Positions 47,475 through 55,898 of a stretch of DNA of 64,000 nt are shown one piece after another. The notes beneath the pieces are model-generated. The model saw only the letters and a program-made list of their open reading frames with translations, did no database searches and was not told the DNA's origin. Made by a program: the position numbers and the translations under genes. Position 1 is the stretch's first letter. Every line of letters starts with the position of its first letter. Source of the stretch: Candidatus Contubernalis alkalaceticus (GTDB lineage: Bacteria; Bacillota; Dethiobacteria; SKNC01); assembly GCF_022558445.1 (NCBI RefSeq), contig NZ_CP054699.1:1568001-1632000 (forward strand), in the 5' to 3' direction.

Positions 47475-48722
47475 TTACAAAAAATCGTGTAGGTTGTGTG
47501 GTAAACGTACATCAATAAAAATATAAGTTTTTAAATCAAGTGGATAACAAAATGTATATACCCTGGTTGATGACTCCATATCTAAATAAGACTCAGAAAA
47601 TACAGCTCTTTTTAGTCGTTGTGACCTTACAAGAGTGGGAACATAGTAAGGGCGCCAACCCCAGTAATGGTTAATATACTCTGGTTGTATTTTCCATTCT
47701 TTTTTAGAACTTCTGCAATAATTAGGAGTAATCTGAAAACCACGGTTGTTGCATATGTATATTCGAAACCATTCCAAGGGAGCAACATTAAGAAGAACAG
47801 TGATATATTCTTCCTGGCTCACAAATGAACTTGAAGAAGAAAGGTGACGTAATAACCGGGTTATTTTTTTGGATAATTTCATCTGCTGGTCAAAAAGTGT
47901 TCCTTCTACTCTTATTCGACTTTCTAAGTCTACTTCAATATTATTAACCCAATTATTTTTCTCATCCATATCAGGAGAAGGATGAGAAAAGAAGAAACCT
48001 TGATAATACCTGGCTCCAGCATGGAGACCAATAGAAAATTGTCTGTCGTTTTCTATTCCTTCGAATATAAGGTCTATACCCATCCTCTGGGCAAAAATGC
48101 CCAGGGATTCTAAAAGACAGAGTGTTAATTCCTCTTTACTGCTATGCTGCACGATACTTGCATCGATTTTTAAATAATCTGGATGCAAGTAAGCAATCCG
48201 GTCAAAATTGCTAAAACCACAGCCCACATCATCAATAGCAATCCTGCAGCCAATACTACGATACCTTGAAATCAAATTATTTAAAAGAGTAATATCTCCT
48301 ACAAATTCTGATTCGGAAATTTCAATAACTATTTGTTCTCCAGATATACCATATCTTTGCAAGTAGTTAATAGTTGGCAATTTCTGTGGCGAATCTTTAT
48401 ATAAATAAATCCACTGGGGTTGAATATTTAAGAACAAGAGATGATGACTATTATCGATTTTACTAAAAGCTTCGATTGATTTTTTCCGTAAAATACGATC
48501 AACCTGTATTTTGTTTTCTACAGATATGTCAGGATTATGGAAATACGGTCCCAGGCTTTCTATTCCTTTAGTTGAAATCTTTCTTCCAAGTGCTTCATAA
48601 CCAATAACCTTAAGGGTATTTACACAAACGATTGCTTGAAAATAAGGTAATAAATTATCTTGTAAGCTAACAGGTGATAATTCCAAATCATCTAAAAGAC
48701 TTGTTTTTGTTACATTTTTCAT
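47475..48722 (-). CDS. EAL-domain protein, YkuI-like
   Basis: 415 residues. The EAL domain (residues ~20-265) has GYEALGR, NIQPQWIY, EISESEF, IAIDDVGCGFSNFDR, YLKIDASI, FEGIEN and YQGFFF, keeping the metal- and substrate-binding residues of cyclic-di-GMP phosphodiesterases. A C-terminal PAS/Cache-like domain (~290-410: HYWGWRPYYVPTL, RVYTFCYPLD) matches the YkuI arrangement. No membrane segment. It stands alone between the toxin remnant and a PDC-sensor gene on the same strand. It may act in the same cyclic-di-GMP network as the REC-GGDEF-EAL protein at 26125. Confidence 0.92.
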   Translation of the reverse strand: MKNVTKTSLLDDLELSPVSLQDNLLPYFQAIVCVNTLKVIGYEALGRKISTKGIESLGPYFHNPDISVENKIQVDRILRKKSIEAFSKIDNSHHLLFLNIQPQWIYLYKDSPQKLPTINYLQRYGISGEQIVIEISESEFVGDITLLNNLISRYRSIGCRIAIDDVGCGFSNFDRIAYLHPDYLKIDASIVQHSSKEELTLCLLESLGIFAQRMGIDLIFEGIENDRQFSIGLHAGARYYQGFFFSHPSPDMDEKNNWVNNIEVDLESRIRVEGTLFDQQMKLSKKITRLLRHLSSSSSFVSQEEYITVLLNVAPLEWFRIYICNNRGFQITPNYCRSSKKEWKIQPEYINHYWGWRPYYVPTLVRSQRLKRAVFSESYLDMESSTRVYTFCYPLDLKTYIFIDVRLPHNLHDFL

Positions 48723-48802
48723 GGTTTCACCCTTTGTTTTATTTATTCTTTCTCATAATTCTTACGTTACAAAGCTTTAGGTGGTTTTTTGTTTTTAATT
48801 GA

Positions 48803-49531
48803 TTAAGTTTTAAGGCGTATATCAGAACCTAAAACTCCTATAATACTTCCATCTTTGCTCCGGATGGGAACAGATAAGGTAAGGCATGGCTTCCTGGTAA
48901 TTGATGAAATATAGATTTCAGAGACATAATTCTCCCCCGCCATAGATCTTTGCCACCACTGTCTTACTTTGGCGTTGGCTAGACCTGCGGGAGGTTCGGA
49001 AATAACGAAAGAACCATCGGCTCGATTTGACCAGACTACCTCCAGCTCTTTATGATTGTTTATGATATCTAGTATAACATCCCTGTGATTATCAACACTC
49101 ATTGACCGTATTTTTTCTTTTGCAGCCGATTCAAGTAAAACATTTTTTAGCCGATTAACCAGGGGTGTCAGTTCTTTGAAAGAAGCCAGGCCTTCTTCAT
49201 TTGATTTAATCCTGCTGCTGCTTTCCTCCAGCATCAATGCAGCCTTTTTTAATATTTCGCCTACACCAGTTATCTTTTCCAAGCTTTGTTTTTGAGAAAT
49301 GGCGGCTGAATTGACTTGGGATAGATAGTTAGTTATTTCCTTATTACTGGACTCAATATTAAAAGCCATGCCATTTACAGCCTTAGAAATACTGAACAAC
49401 CCCTTTTCTACAATGTAGTTATGGTGAACGCCTGCTTCAATATTTTTCTTTCCTTCCATTACTTTATGTACAACTTTTTCTACTTCTTCACCTAAAGATA
49501 GTAAAATTTCCTCGGTATCGGCGTTTGTCAA
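48803..49531 (-). CDS. Cytoplasmic PDC/Cache-sensor protein with coiled-coil N-terminus
   Basis: 242 residues. Residues ~20-115 are helical and resemble a methyl-accepting signalling coil (VNSAAISQKQSLEKITGVGEIL). Residues ~130-242 form a PDC/Cache-type sensor (VVWSNRADGSFVISEPPAGLA, ARVRQWW-like KVRQWWQRSM, LTLSVPIRSKDGSIIGVLGSDI). No membrane helix. The start is a TTG at 49531 with only a weak AAGG ahead; structured repeat copy 4 ends 32 bases upstream, so the original 5' end may have been replaced. It lies upstream of the EAL gene on the same strand, which suggests a signalling pair. Confidence 0.75.
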   Translation of the reverse strand: MTNADTEEILLSLGEEVEKVVHKVMEGKKNIEAGVHHNYIVEKGLFSISKAVNGMAFNIESSNKEITNYLSQVNSAAISQKQSLEKITGVGEILKKAALMLEESSSRIKSNEEGLASFKELTPLVNRLKNVLLESAAKEKIRSMSVDNHRDVILDIINNHKELEVVWSNRADGSFVISEPPAGLANAKVRQWWQRSMAGENYVSEIYISSITRKPCLTLSVPIRSKDGSIIGVLGSDIRLKT

Positions 49532-49562
49532 GTAAGTTGTCGCCTTAACTCCATTTTTTTAT

Positions 49563-49670
49563 GGTTATGGATATTCCGGTATATGGGTTTTGATGGATAA
49601 CCTCTGCGAGGTTACCCATCAAAACCACATCCCTTGGACAAAGCGTTGCTTTACCCACATACCCACAACA
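49563..49670 (-). repeat. Three-stem structured repeat, copy 4
   Basis: The most diverged copy. Outer stem GTTGTGGGTAT / ATATCCATAAC with G-U pairs. First hairpin AAAGC-AAC-GCTTT. Second arm TTTTGATGG / CCATCAAAA tipped by TAACCTC-GCA-GAGGTTA. Sequences differ from copies 1-3 but pair as well. It separates the ABC ATPase remnant at 49711 from the PDC-sensor gene. Confidence 0.82.
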
Positions 49671-49710
49671 ACTACTACACTTCCCGGCCAAGGAATGTCT
49701 TCCTTTTTTG

Positions 49711-49822
49711 GACCCAGAAAACCAAATACCTACCATCCCTCCATTGACAGTGAGAAATTTTGTAATATCTGGTAGTGCCCAAAGGACTTATTGATGCCAT
49801 TTAACTCTAGTACCGCTCCCAC
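49711..49822 (-). pseudogene. ABC ATPase 5' remnant after the Bce permease
   Basis: GTG 49822 preceded by GGAGGGG begins ELNGINKSFGHYQILQNFSL, a typical ABC ATPase N-terminus. A TAG follows at 49730-49732. Beyond it the same frame continues VFGFLGP, the start of Walker A, and homology ends there, about 40 bases before structured repeat copy 4. Confidence 0.75.
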
Positions 49823-49842
49823 AGCAATGTCCCCTCCGATAG

Positions 49843-51828
49843 TTAGTTTAGCGATCTATAATAATCAAACTTGAGCCAATGATAGAACAACTGCACAAAA
49901 AGCCAGTAAACAATTGTTATAATCAAGGTATTTGATAAGATAACCATATTGGAAATTTCCATCTCCACCACATTACCCAGATTCAGAGCTAGGCTGAAGG
50001 CAATGGCTAAAAGGCTGCCTAAAAAAATGGGTATAGTCATAATCAACTTCAGTTTTCCGTAGAGGTATCTTTTTATCTGGAAGCTGGTGATCCCCACCGT
50101 GGAGAGCAAAGCGATTTTTTCTTTATCGTCTTGGTGATCGGAAAAAATCTTAAAGTAAACCAAAATACAGATGGCTACCACAAACAGTAAGCTGATAAAT
50201 CCCATGATAAACAGGGCAAATCCTCCCACCTGCTTATTATGGTCGTACCTCATGTACTTAGAAACAGGGTTAAAGGCATGAGGATGCCTACTGGTTATTA
50301 CAGCTATTTCTTCAGGATAAGTTGCACTTAACACAGAGAGCGTTACTTGCTGTTCATCCACCAGCTTTTGTACTGCCAGCCCGCTTTTTGTCCAGTCATC
50401 ATATTTATATAAGTGCAAAGCGCCTTTATTAACCTCCTCAGCTTGGTGGGCAAATTGGGCAAAATCACTGTCACTTATGACTATTATGACAGGCTGGCCA
50501 AAGGCGTAGCGGTCAAAGATCTTTTTATAGATAGTCTGCTCTTGATGTAGAATTATGGAAACATTGCCATCCTGCAGGTGTATTTCCTCAATGAAGAACT
50601 CCCTGTCATTTTCAAGCCTGTTATAGACCACAGTTATTGCAGCACCGTCAGCAAGCTGGTAATCTGAGTTAAAAACACTGTTGTATTGGGTAAGAGGTGT
50701 TATTGGTACCCATTTATTTGGCCGCCACAGGTCATTTATTATTTGTGGCGCCTGCAGGTAAATAACGTCCAGTGAACCAGAGTTGATCACTGAAGCATCC
50801 GACGAGTTGAGGATGTCTTCATAATCGGACCCCATATGGTGATTCAGCGTACTGAATTCTTTAATCATCACATCATAGAGCTGCTCCTGCTCTACAACCC
50901 AATACGTCTGGGTAAAAAGGGTATATGAAAGAGAAGTAAACATCACCACTCCCACACTGAGTAAGCAAACTACAAATGTTACTGTTCTGTTTTGCCCGAA
51001 ACGGTGAGCAACCTCTGCCAGGTTGATAATGTTTGCATAATAACTGTTCGGCCGACTTTTAATCATGGCATAATAGATGGAACCGAAATTATGGATGAAC
51101 AGATATAATCCGGTAAGGCAAAGAACAAAGGCAGCGATGATAACTCTTTGCATACTTAAGGTGTTGGCCGGATCACTGGTATAGAAAAAAAGTGACCCCA
51201 CAGTAAGGATGATAATAACTATCCCCAGCATTGCTAAGCTCAAGTTACCTGACTGTTGAAGTTCGGGATGACCTGCTTCCTTTAATAGCGACATTACAGT
51301 CGTGTTAGCTGTTTTCATCATGGTCAAAAGAGCTACAGCGGCCAGTACCGGCACAAAGCTGACAGCTGTGAGAAGAAAACTTTGTACTGTTAACGCAAAG
51401 TGAATGTTTTCAATCCTCAATAGACTAGTTATTATCAGAAAAAACAGTCTGGAAAAAACGGCTCCTCCTAAAAAAGCACTCAGCAATGCAGCCAGGTAGA
51501 TGATGATATTCTCTAGTATCACCATCTTTTTTATATCTCGTTGCAGTAAGCCGTACGAGAGCAAGATACCAAACTCCCTGGCTCTTGCTTTACTGAACTG
51601 ATTATGGGCATATGAGATAAAAAAGAGCGAGAAGAGGCCGGTTATTATCCACCCTATTAAGATGATCTGCCGCATGCCGGCCGAAGTCTGCTCCGTAAAA
51701 TCTGGCACAAACCAAATTGCGGCAAAGAGGAAAAATATTGTCATGGAAAACAGGACACACAAAAAATAAGCCAGATATCTTCTCAGATTAGTCCGCAAAT
51801 TTTTTAAAACCAGCTGCCTAAAAGTCAT
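49843..51828 (-). CDS. bceB: Bce-type ABC permease
   Basis: 661 residues, the usual BceB length, with ten predicted helices. An FtsX core lies near residues 55-165 (NQFSKARAREFGILLSYGLLQRDI). The large extracellular domain of about 200 residues between helices 7 and 8 (about 310-520) is the hallmark of this group. The C-terminal helices contain DDKEKIALLSTVGITSFQIKRYL. BceAB-type transporters remove peptide antibiotics from lipid II-cycle targets and signal to the cognate kinase. The start overlaps the ATPase stop by 11 bases. The symbol denotes the family; orthology to the Bacillus gene is not implied. Confidence 0.94.
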   Translation of the reverse strand: MTFRQLVLKNLRTNLRRYLAYFLCVLFSMTIFFLFAAIWFVPDFTEQTSAGMRQIILIGWIITGLFSLFFISYAHNQFSKARAREFGILLSYGLLQRDIKKMVILENIIIYLAALLSAFLGGAVFSRLFFLIITSLLRIENIHFALTVQSFLLTAVSFVPVLAAVALLTMMKTANTTVMSLLKEAGHPELQQSGNLSLAMLGIVIIILTVGSLFFYTSDPANTLSMQRVIIAAFVLCLTGLYLFIHNFGSIYYAMIKSRPNSYYANIINLAEVAHRFGQNRTVTFVVCLLSVGVVMFTSLSYTLFTQTYWVVEQEQLYDVMIKEFSTLNHHMGSDYEDILNSSDASVINSGSLDVIYLQAPQIINDLWRPNKWVPITPLTQYNSVFNSDYQLADGAAITVVYNRLENDREFFIEEIHLQDGNVSIILHQEQTIYKKIFDRYAFGQPVIIVISDSDFAQFAHQAEEVNKGALHLYKYDDWTKSGLAVQKLVDEQQVTLSVLSATYPEEIAVITSRHPHAFNPVSKYMRYDHNKQVGGFALFIMGFISLLFVVAICILVYFKIFSDHQDDKEKIALLSTVGITSFQIKRYLYGKLKLIMTIPIFLGSLLAIAFSLALNLGNVVEMEISNMVILSNTLIITIVYWLFVQLFYHWLKFDYYRSLN

Positions 51829-52582
51829 AACTTCTCTCCTCCAGGGCCGCCAAATTATCTAAGATTTGCTGAAAGAAGTCCTCTTGGTCATCCTTTTTGT
51901 ATAACTGTGTCTTAATATTACCGTCCTGCAAAAATAAGACTCTGTCGCTAAAGCTGGCAGCGTATGGATTATGAGTCACCATTAAGATAGTAATGCTTCT
52001 CTCTTTGTTCATTTTTAAGAAATTGTGCAGTACAACCCTGGATGCTTTGGAATCCAAGTTGCCGGTGGGTTCGTCGGCAAACAAAATTGCAGTATCGTTA
52101 ATTAGGGCTCGTCCAATCGCTGCCCTTTGCTGTTGGCCTCCAGACACACTGAAAGGACGCTTTTCCTTAATTTCACTAATTCCAAGGAGAGCGAGCAAAT
52201 CATCAGCTTTCTGCTGCATTTGTACAATATCCCTGTTATCAAGGATCATGGGCAACATGATGTTTTCCTTGATGGTCAGGCTATCTAACAAATTATATTC
52301 CTGAAACACATAACCGATATTTGCACGTCTAAAAATGGCCAGCCGATCTGGCTCCATGGCGGTAATGTTTGTCTCATTAATTACCACTTCCCCGGAAGTA
52401 GCATAGTCGAACCCACTTAGTATATTGAGAAGGGTGCTCTTTCCGCTCCCTGAAGGGCCCATAACAGAGACGAATTCACCTTTGTCTACATAGATATCAA
52501 CATTATTTAAGGCCACCGTTTCCGCATGGTTCAGCCCTCCTCCGTAAACCTTTCTTACAGTTGTGGCTTTTAGTATGCTCAT
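51818..52582 (-). CDS. bceA: Bce-type ABC ATPase
   Basis: 254 residues. Walker A is GPSGSGKST, the Q loop is in YVFQEYNLLD, the signature is FSVSGGQQQRAAIGRAL, Walker B is ILFADEPTGNLDSK and the switch histidine is in MVTHNPYAA. It is the closest in this window to the MacB-type ATPase at 4423. ATG 52582 is preferred over 52588 because GGGGG adjoins the latter. It powers the permease downstream. It forms a locus with the response regulator and kinase at 52668-54381. Confidence 0.95.
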   Translation of the reverse strand: MSILKATTVRKVYGGGLNHAETVALNNVDIYVDKGEFVSVMGPSGSGKSTLLNILSGFDYATSGEVVINETNITAMEPDRLAIFRRANIGYVFQEYNLLDSLTIKENIMLPMILDNRDIVQMQQKADDLLALLGISEIKEKRPFSVSGGQQQRAAIGRALINDTAILFADEPTGNLDSKASRVVLHNFLKMNKERSITILMVTHNPYAASFSDRVLFLQDGNIKTQLYKKDDQEDFFQQILDNLAALEERSYDF

Positions 52583-52639
52583 ATTCATCCCCCAAGCTTC
52601 TTATTTATTTCAGGGATATTATATAGTAGCAGCTAATTA

Positions 52640-52663
52640 CTTACAATTAAATTGCCTTACGAT
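52640..52663. promoter_or_regulatory. TTACAAT / TTACGAT direct repeat before bceA
   Basis: Two similar heptamers 16 bases apart in the 85-base gap between kinase and transporter genes, about 60 bases before the ATPase start. A candidate binding site for the upstream response regulator. Confidence 0.4.
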
Positions 52664-52667
52664 AGGA

Positions 52668-53687
52668 TTACGTTTTTGTAAGGTAAGTGATTACCACCTT
52701 GGTGCCTATACCTACCTCAGAGGTTATTTTAATCTGATGATTGAGCTCATCAGCTATTTTTTTACAGATATATAGCCCTATGCCAGAAGCTGTTTTCACC
52801 TGACGGCCATTCTTACCGGTAAAAAACTGCTCAAAAACTCTTTTTAAATCAAATTGGAATATGCCAATTCCATTATCTTCAATCTCCAGATTAACCTTTT
52901 CTGCAGCAGCAAAGATGCGAAAGCTAATTATCCCATCTTCTTCCTTAACGGCTGTATATTTAATGGCATTAGAAATAACCTGATCCAGTATTATACCATT
53001 CCACTTTCTGTCGGTTAAGACGTATAACTCTCCTGTCACAGACATTTTGGGGAAAACATTGTTATAAATAAAGCTATCTTTCTTTTGGTTGATTTTCTCC
53101 CGTAATTGGCAGACCAAATCAACCCTTTCGATTAAGTAGTCATGCTGGAATTTATCAAGGCGCAGATAGTTTAGAACCTGGTCCAAATTGTCGTTGATAT
53201 TTCTGTTTTCCTGTTGTATCTGTTCCAGTGCTCTGGTAGCGTCCTCTCCTTCTTTGCAGTTCTGCACCGCTAAGTCTATCACAGCAGCGGGAGTCTTAAT
53301 GTTATGAACAATGTGTGATATCACCCGCTGTTTTTCTTGGTTTTGCAGTTGTAGCTGATGCTGTCTGTTTAGAGCTGTTTTAGTTATTTCATTAATAGTT
53401 GCCACTGTAATTTTTTGCTGAGAGCTAAGACCTGCATTGCTCATACTATGTCCAAATGCCCCTGTCCGCAGAGAAAACAGAAGGTTTGCAAAGCGCAGAT
53501 AATTTACGGCCTTAATTGAGATAAAGACAAGATAGACAAGGGTGGCAAGAGCTAACGGGTAAAACAGGTCAATTCCTTCATCTATCTCCAAAGTAAAATA
53601 TAATATGAGCAGGGAAACCGCCACATAGTAAAATATGGTAAGAGAAATATGGTCCTTGAGGAATTCCCCCGGTAACTTTCTATTCAT
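52668..53687 (-). CDS. bceS: Bce-type sensor histidine kinase
   Basis: 339 residues. Two membrane helices lie near residues 14-35 and 40-60, joined by a very short external loop, as in intramembrane-sensing kinases that detect transporter activity. HisKA has HIVHNIKTPAAVIDLAVQN. The ATPase domain has ISNAIKYTAV, DNGIGIF, FEQFFTG and ASGIGLYICKKI. The start is ATG 53687, which overlaps the regulator stop by eight bases and follows GGAGGAG; the longer frame from 53741 would lie inside the regulator gene. Confidence 0.94.
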   Translation of the reverse strand: MNRKLPGEFLKDHISLTIFYYVAVSLLILYFTLEIDEGIDLFYPLALATLVYLVFISIKAVNYLRFANLLFSLRTGAFGHSMSNAGLSSQQKITVATINEITKTALNRQHQLQLQNQEKQRVISHIVHNIKTPAAVIDLAVQNCKEGEDATRALEQIQQENRNINDNLDQVLNYLRLDKFQHDYLIERVDLVCQLREKINQKKDSFIYNNVFPKMSVTGELYVLTDRKWNGIILDQVISNAIKYTAVKEEDGIISFRIFAAAEKVNLEIEDNGIGIFQFDLKRVFEQFFTGKNGRQVKTASGIGLYICKKIADELNHQIKITSEVGIGTKVVITYLTKT

Positions 53688-54381
53688 TGTGCTCCTCCAG
53701 CCAATAAGGCGTAAAAATATATCCCTGTCCCCGTTTCGCAACTATCGCTTCGCCGATGCCGATTTCTTTTAACTTGGCTTTAATCCTAGAGACGTTTACG
53801 TTAAGGGTGTTATTATCAACAAAGTCGATATCATCCCAAAGCTCCCTTAACAATTCTTCCCGCTCCACAATGGTTTTGCTCTTTTCCGCCAACCGTTTTA
53901 GTATTCTGAACTCATTTTTGGTAAGATCCACGCACTTTTTCCGGTAGGATACAGAAAAGGTATTGTAATCAAGCATAAAGTATCCATACTCCAGCATGTT
54001 TTTTTCGTAGATGTATTTACCGTATACACGTCTGATGCAGGCAGTTATTTTAGCTCTGAGAACCTCCATACTAAAAGGTTTGGTTACATAGTCATCTGCT
54101 CCAAATTCGATTCCCATTACCTGCTCAGCCTCACTGTTTCTTGCCGAAATAATTATTATCGGTACATTACTTTTCCGTCTAATGGCTTTACAAATTTCAA
54201 AACCGTCGAAATACGGCAGATTAATATCTAAAAGAATTATATCCGGGTTTTCCTGCTTTAGATACTCCATAATATGCTTGAAATCATCTATTGCCAATAC
54301 TTCATAGCCGTATCGTTTTAACATCCCGGATATCAACTCTCTTAGCTGAATATCATCCTCAATCAAAGCTACCCTATACAT
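53680..54381 (-). CDS. bceR: Bce-type response regulator, OmpR family
   Basis: 233 residues. The receiver has LIEDDIQLREL, phospho-acceptor in DIILLDINLPYFDG, IIISARNSEAEQVMG and YVTKPFSMEVL. The winged helix has DLTKNEFRILKRLAEKSKTIVERE, NTLNVNVSRIKAKLKEIG and KRGQGYIF. It is the first gene of an RR-HK-ATPase-permease locus. It probably activates the transporter promoter between 52589 and 52667. A decayed relative of this regulator is present at 55061. Confidence 0.94.
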   Translation of the reverse strand: MYRVALIEDDIQLRELISGMLKRYGYEVLAIDDFKHIMEYLKQENPDIILLDINLPYFDGFEICKAIRRKSNVPIIIISARNSEAEQVMGIEFGADDYVTKPFSMEVLRAKITACIRRVYGKYIYEKNMLEYGYFMLDYNTFSVSYRKKCVDLTKNEFRILKRLAEKSKTIVEREELLRELWDDIDFVDNNTLNVNVSRIKAKLKEIGIGEAIVAKRGQGYIFTPYWLEEHNE

Positions 54382-55060
54382 CCTAACGCCTCCCCGCTTC
54401 TCCTAAACGCCTGGTAAACTAGTTAACTGTTTTAAGTATACAGAATTTTCTCAGCTTACACAAACTAACAGGATAGAACGTAGGCTTAATGCTTACCTGA
54501 ACTTAAAGGGCCGAAAGCTTGCGTAAAGGTATATTTCCGCCAATTGATTCAGGGTAATCGACACCCTGTAACCTAATGTTCCCTTCATCGCAGCCATACT
54601 CTTTAGCTGCCTCTTTGCAGCTTATTCTTATTATCCTCCATAACAATTCCTCCCTGGAACTATGTTACTTTGAAACATTCTTTTAGTTTATCAATAATTC
54701 TTTGCTATCAGCAATGAGCCTTTTTGAGTATAATGCTCAGATATATTGAGATGCCTGTTATTATTGAACATAAAGTTGTCCCCCTACCATTGGTATTTGT
54801 TAAATGATATAATCCTTAAAAGATGCCAATATGCACCTCAATACATTTTGTAAAAAACAGCATATAATCCAATTAAAACTTCATACAATGGCACATTAAA
54901 GACTATTCTTATTAGAGCTAATGCAAGGGACGTATTGTATATTCCCAGCAACAATTGCTTTATCCGATTCTATAATGGTATACTTCAACCGTTCAACTTC
55001 AATTCTTCAATATGTTCGCTTTTACCATATAATTTTTTGTTGAAAGGAGTGTTTAAGGAT
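54382..55060. other. Long non-coding stretch between two regulator genes
   Basis: On the minus strand 54503-54641 reads ISCKEAAKEYGCDEGNIRLQG and on to a stop, after GGGAGG and an ATG in a different frame, so a small frameshifted gene may lie here. The rest is AT-rich and shows nothing recognisable. Confidence 0.35.
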
Positions 55061-55500
55061 TGACATATAAAATAATGATAGTTGAAGATGATAATTATAG
55101 CCGAGCTTTTATCGGCTCATTTATCTAAATTTGGTTTTGTGGTTTATCGCTGCGAAAAATTTTCAAATATTTTGAGTGAGTTTGAAAAGGAACAACCACA
55201 TCTCGTTCTCCTTGATGTGAATTTGCCATCTTTTGATGTTTTTTATTGGTGTGCGAAGCTATGCACAAAATCTTCATGCCCAATATTGTTTTTGTCTTCT
55301 CGAAACTCCGATTCTGATCAAGTATTTGCCATTTCAAACGGAGGAGATGACTATATCACAAAGCCGTTTTCCTTTGAAGTGGTTACTGCAAAAGTCAATG
55401 CACAGCTTCGTCGGGTTTACGGTGAATATGCAAATGCCATTGGGGACAAGCTTGCTTGCGGCGATTGTTATTTTTCCCAAAGCAAACTTCTGCTGAAATG
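55061..55500 (+). pseudogene. Response regulator, frameshifted and truncated
   Basis: TTG 55061 after AAAGGAG starts MTYKIMIVEDDN. The rest of the receiver continues in another frame (IAELLSAHLSKFGFVVYR, LVLLDVNLPSFD, ILFLSSRNSDSDQVFA, YITKPFSFEVV, QLRRVYGEYAN). The sequence ends near GDCYFSQSKLLLKCG; the winged helix is missing. It is similar to the Bce response regulator at 53680 (matching SSRNSDSDQV and LRRVYGEY phrases), so it is a decayed paralogue. At about 55500 it runs head-on into a remnant on the other strand. Confidence 0.82.
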
Positions 55501-55736
55501 TGGTAACAATTCAAATGTTATAGTAACAATCTCAGGACCGTTGAGGAAACGAAACCCTAATTTTCCGTTGCTAAGCCCCTTGCTGACAATCATCTTCTTA
55601 TTTGTAGCAGTAAAAAGTCCTGAATCATACTCAGGGAAGAGTTTTTTTTCCGGTGAATATGAGCCATTCTCTCTAAATCGGACACCGTTTCGTGAAGATA
55701 TCGTGACATTTCATAAAGTTTTGAAATATTAGTCCT
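55500..55736 (-). pseudogene. C-terminal remnant, possibly of a serine recombinase
   Basis: Minus strand: KLYEMSRYLHETVSDLERMA and, after a frameshift in the eight-base A run near 55639-55646 (+ T run), LFPEYDSGLFTATNKKMIV and FRFLNGPEI. This pattern resembles the C-terminal end of large serine recombinases. Its 5' side stops exactly where structured repeat copy 3 begins. Confidence 0.4.
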
Positions 55737-55847
55737 GGTTGATGGATATGCCGCAGATGTGGATTTGACGGATAACTCCTCCGGAGTTACCCACAAGCTC
55801 CACAACTGCTTGGACAACACTTCGCGTTGACCACATACCCACAACCT
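55737..55847 (-). repeat. Three-stem structured repeat, copy 3
   Basis: Minus strand: outer stem GGTTGTGGGTATG / CATATCCATCAACC with G-U pairing. First hairpin CAACGC-GAA-GTGTTG (one G-U instead of G-C). Second arm GCAGTTGTGG / CCACATCTGC tipped by TAACTCC-GGA-GGAGTTA. It lies 51 bases from the IS3 orfB stop. Confidence 0.87.
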
Positions 55848-55898
55848 TTACTGCTAAAATGATTTTTGTTTTTTAAAAACTCTAAAACCATTCATTAT

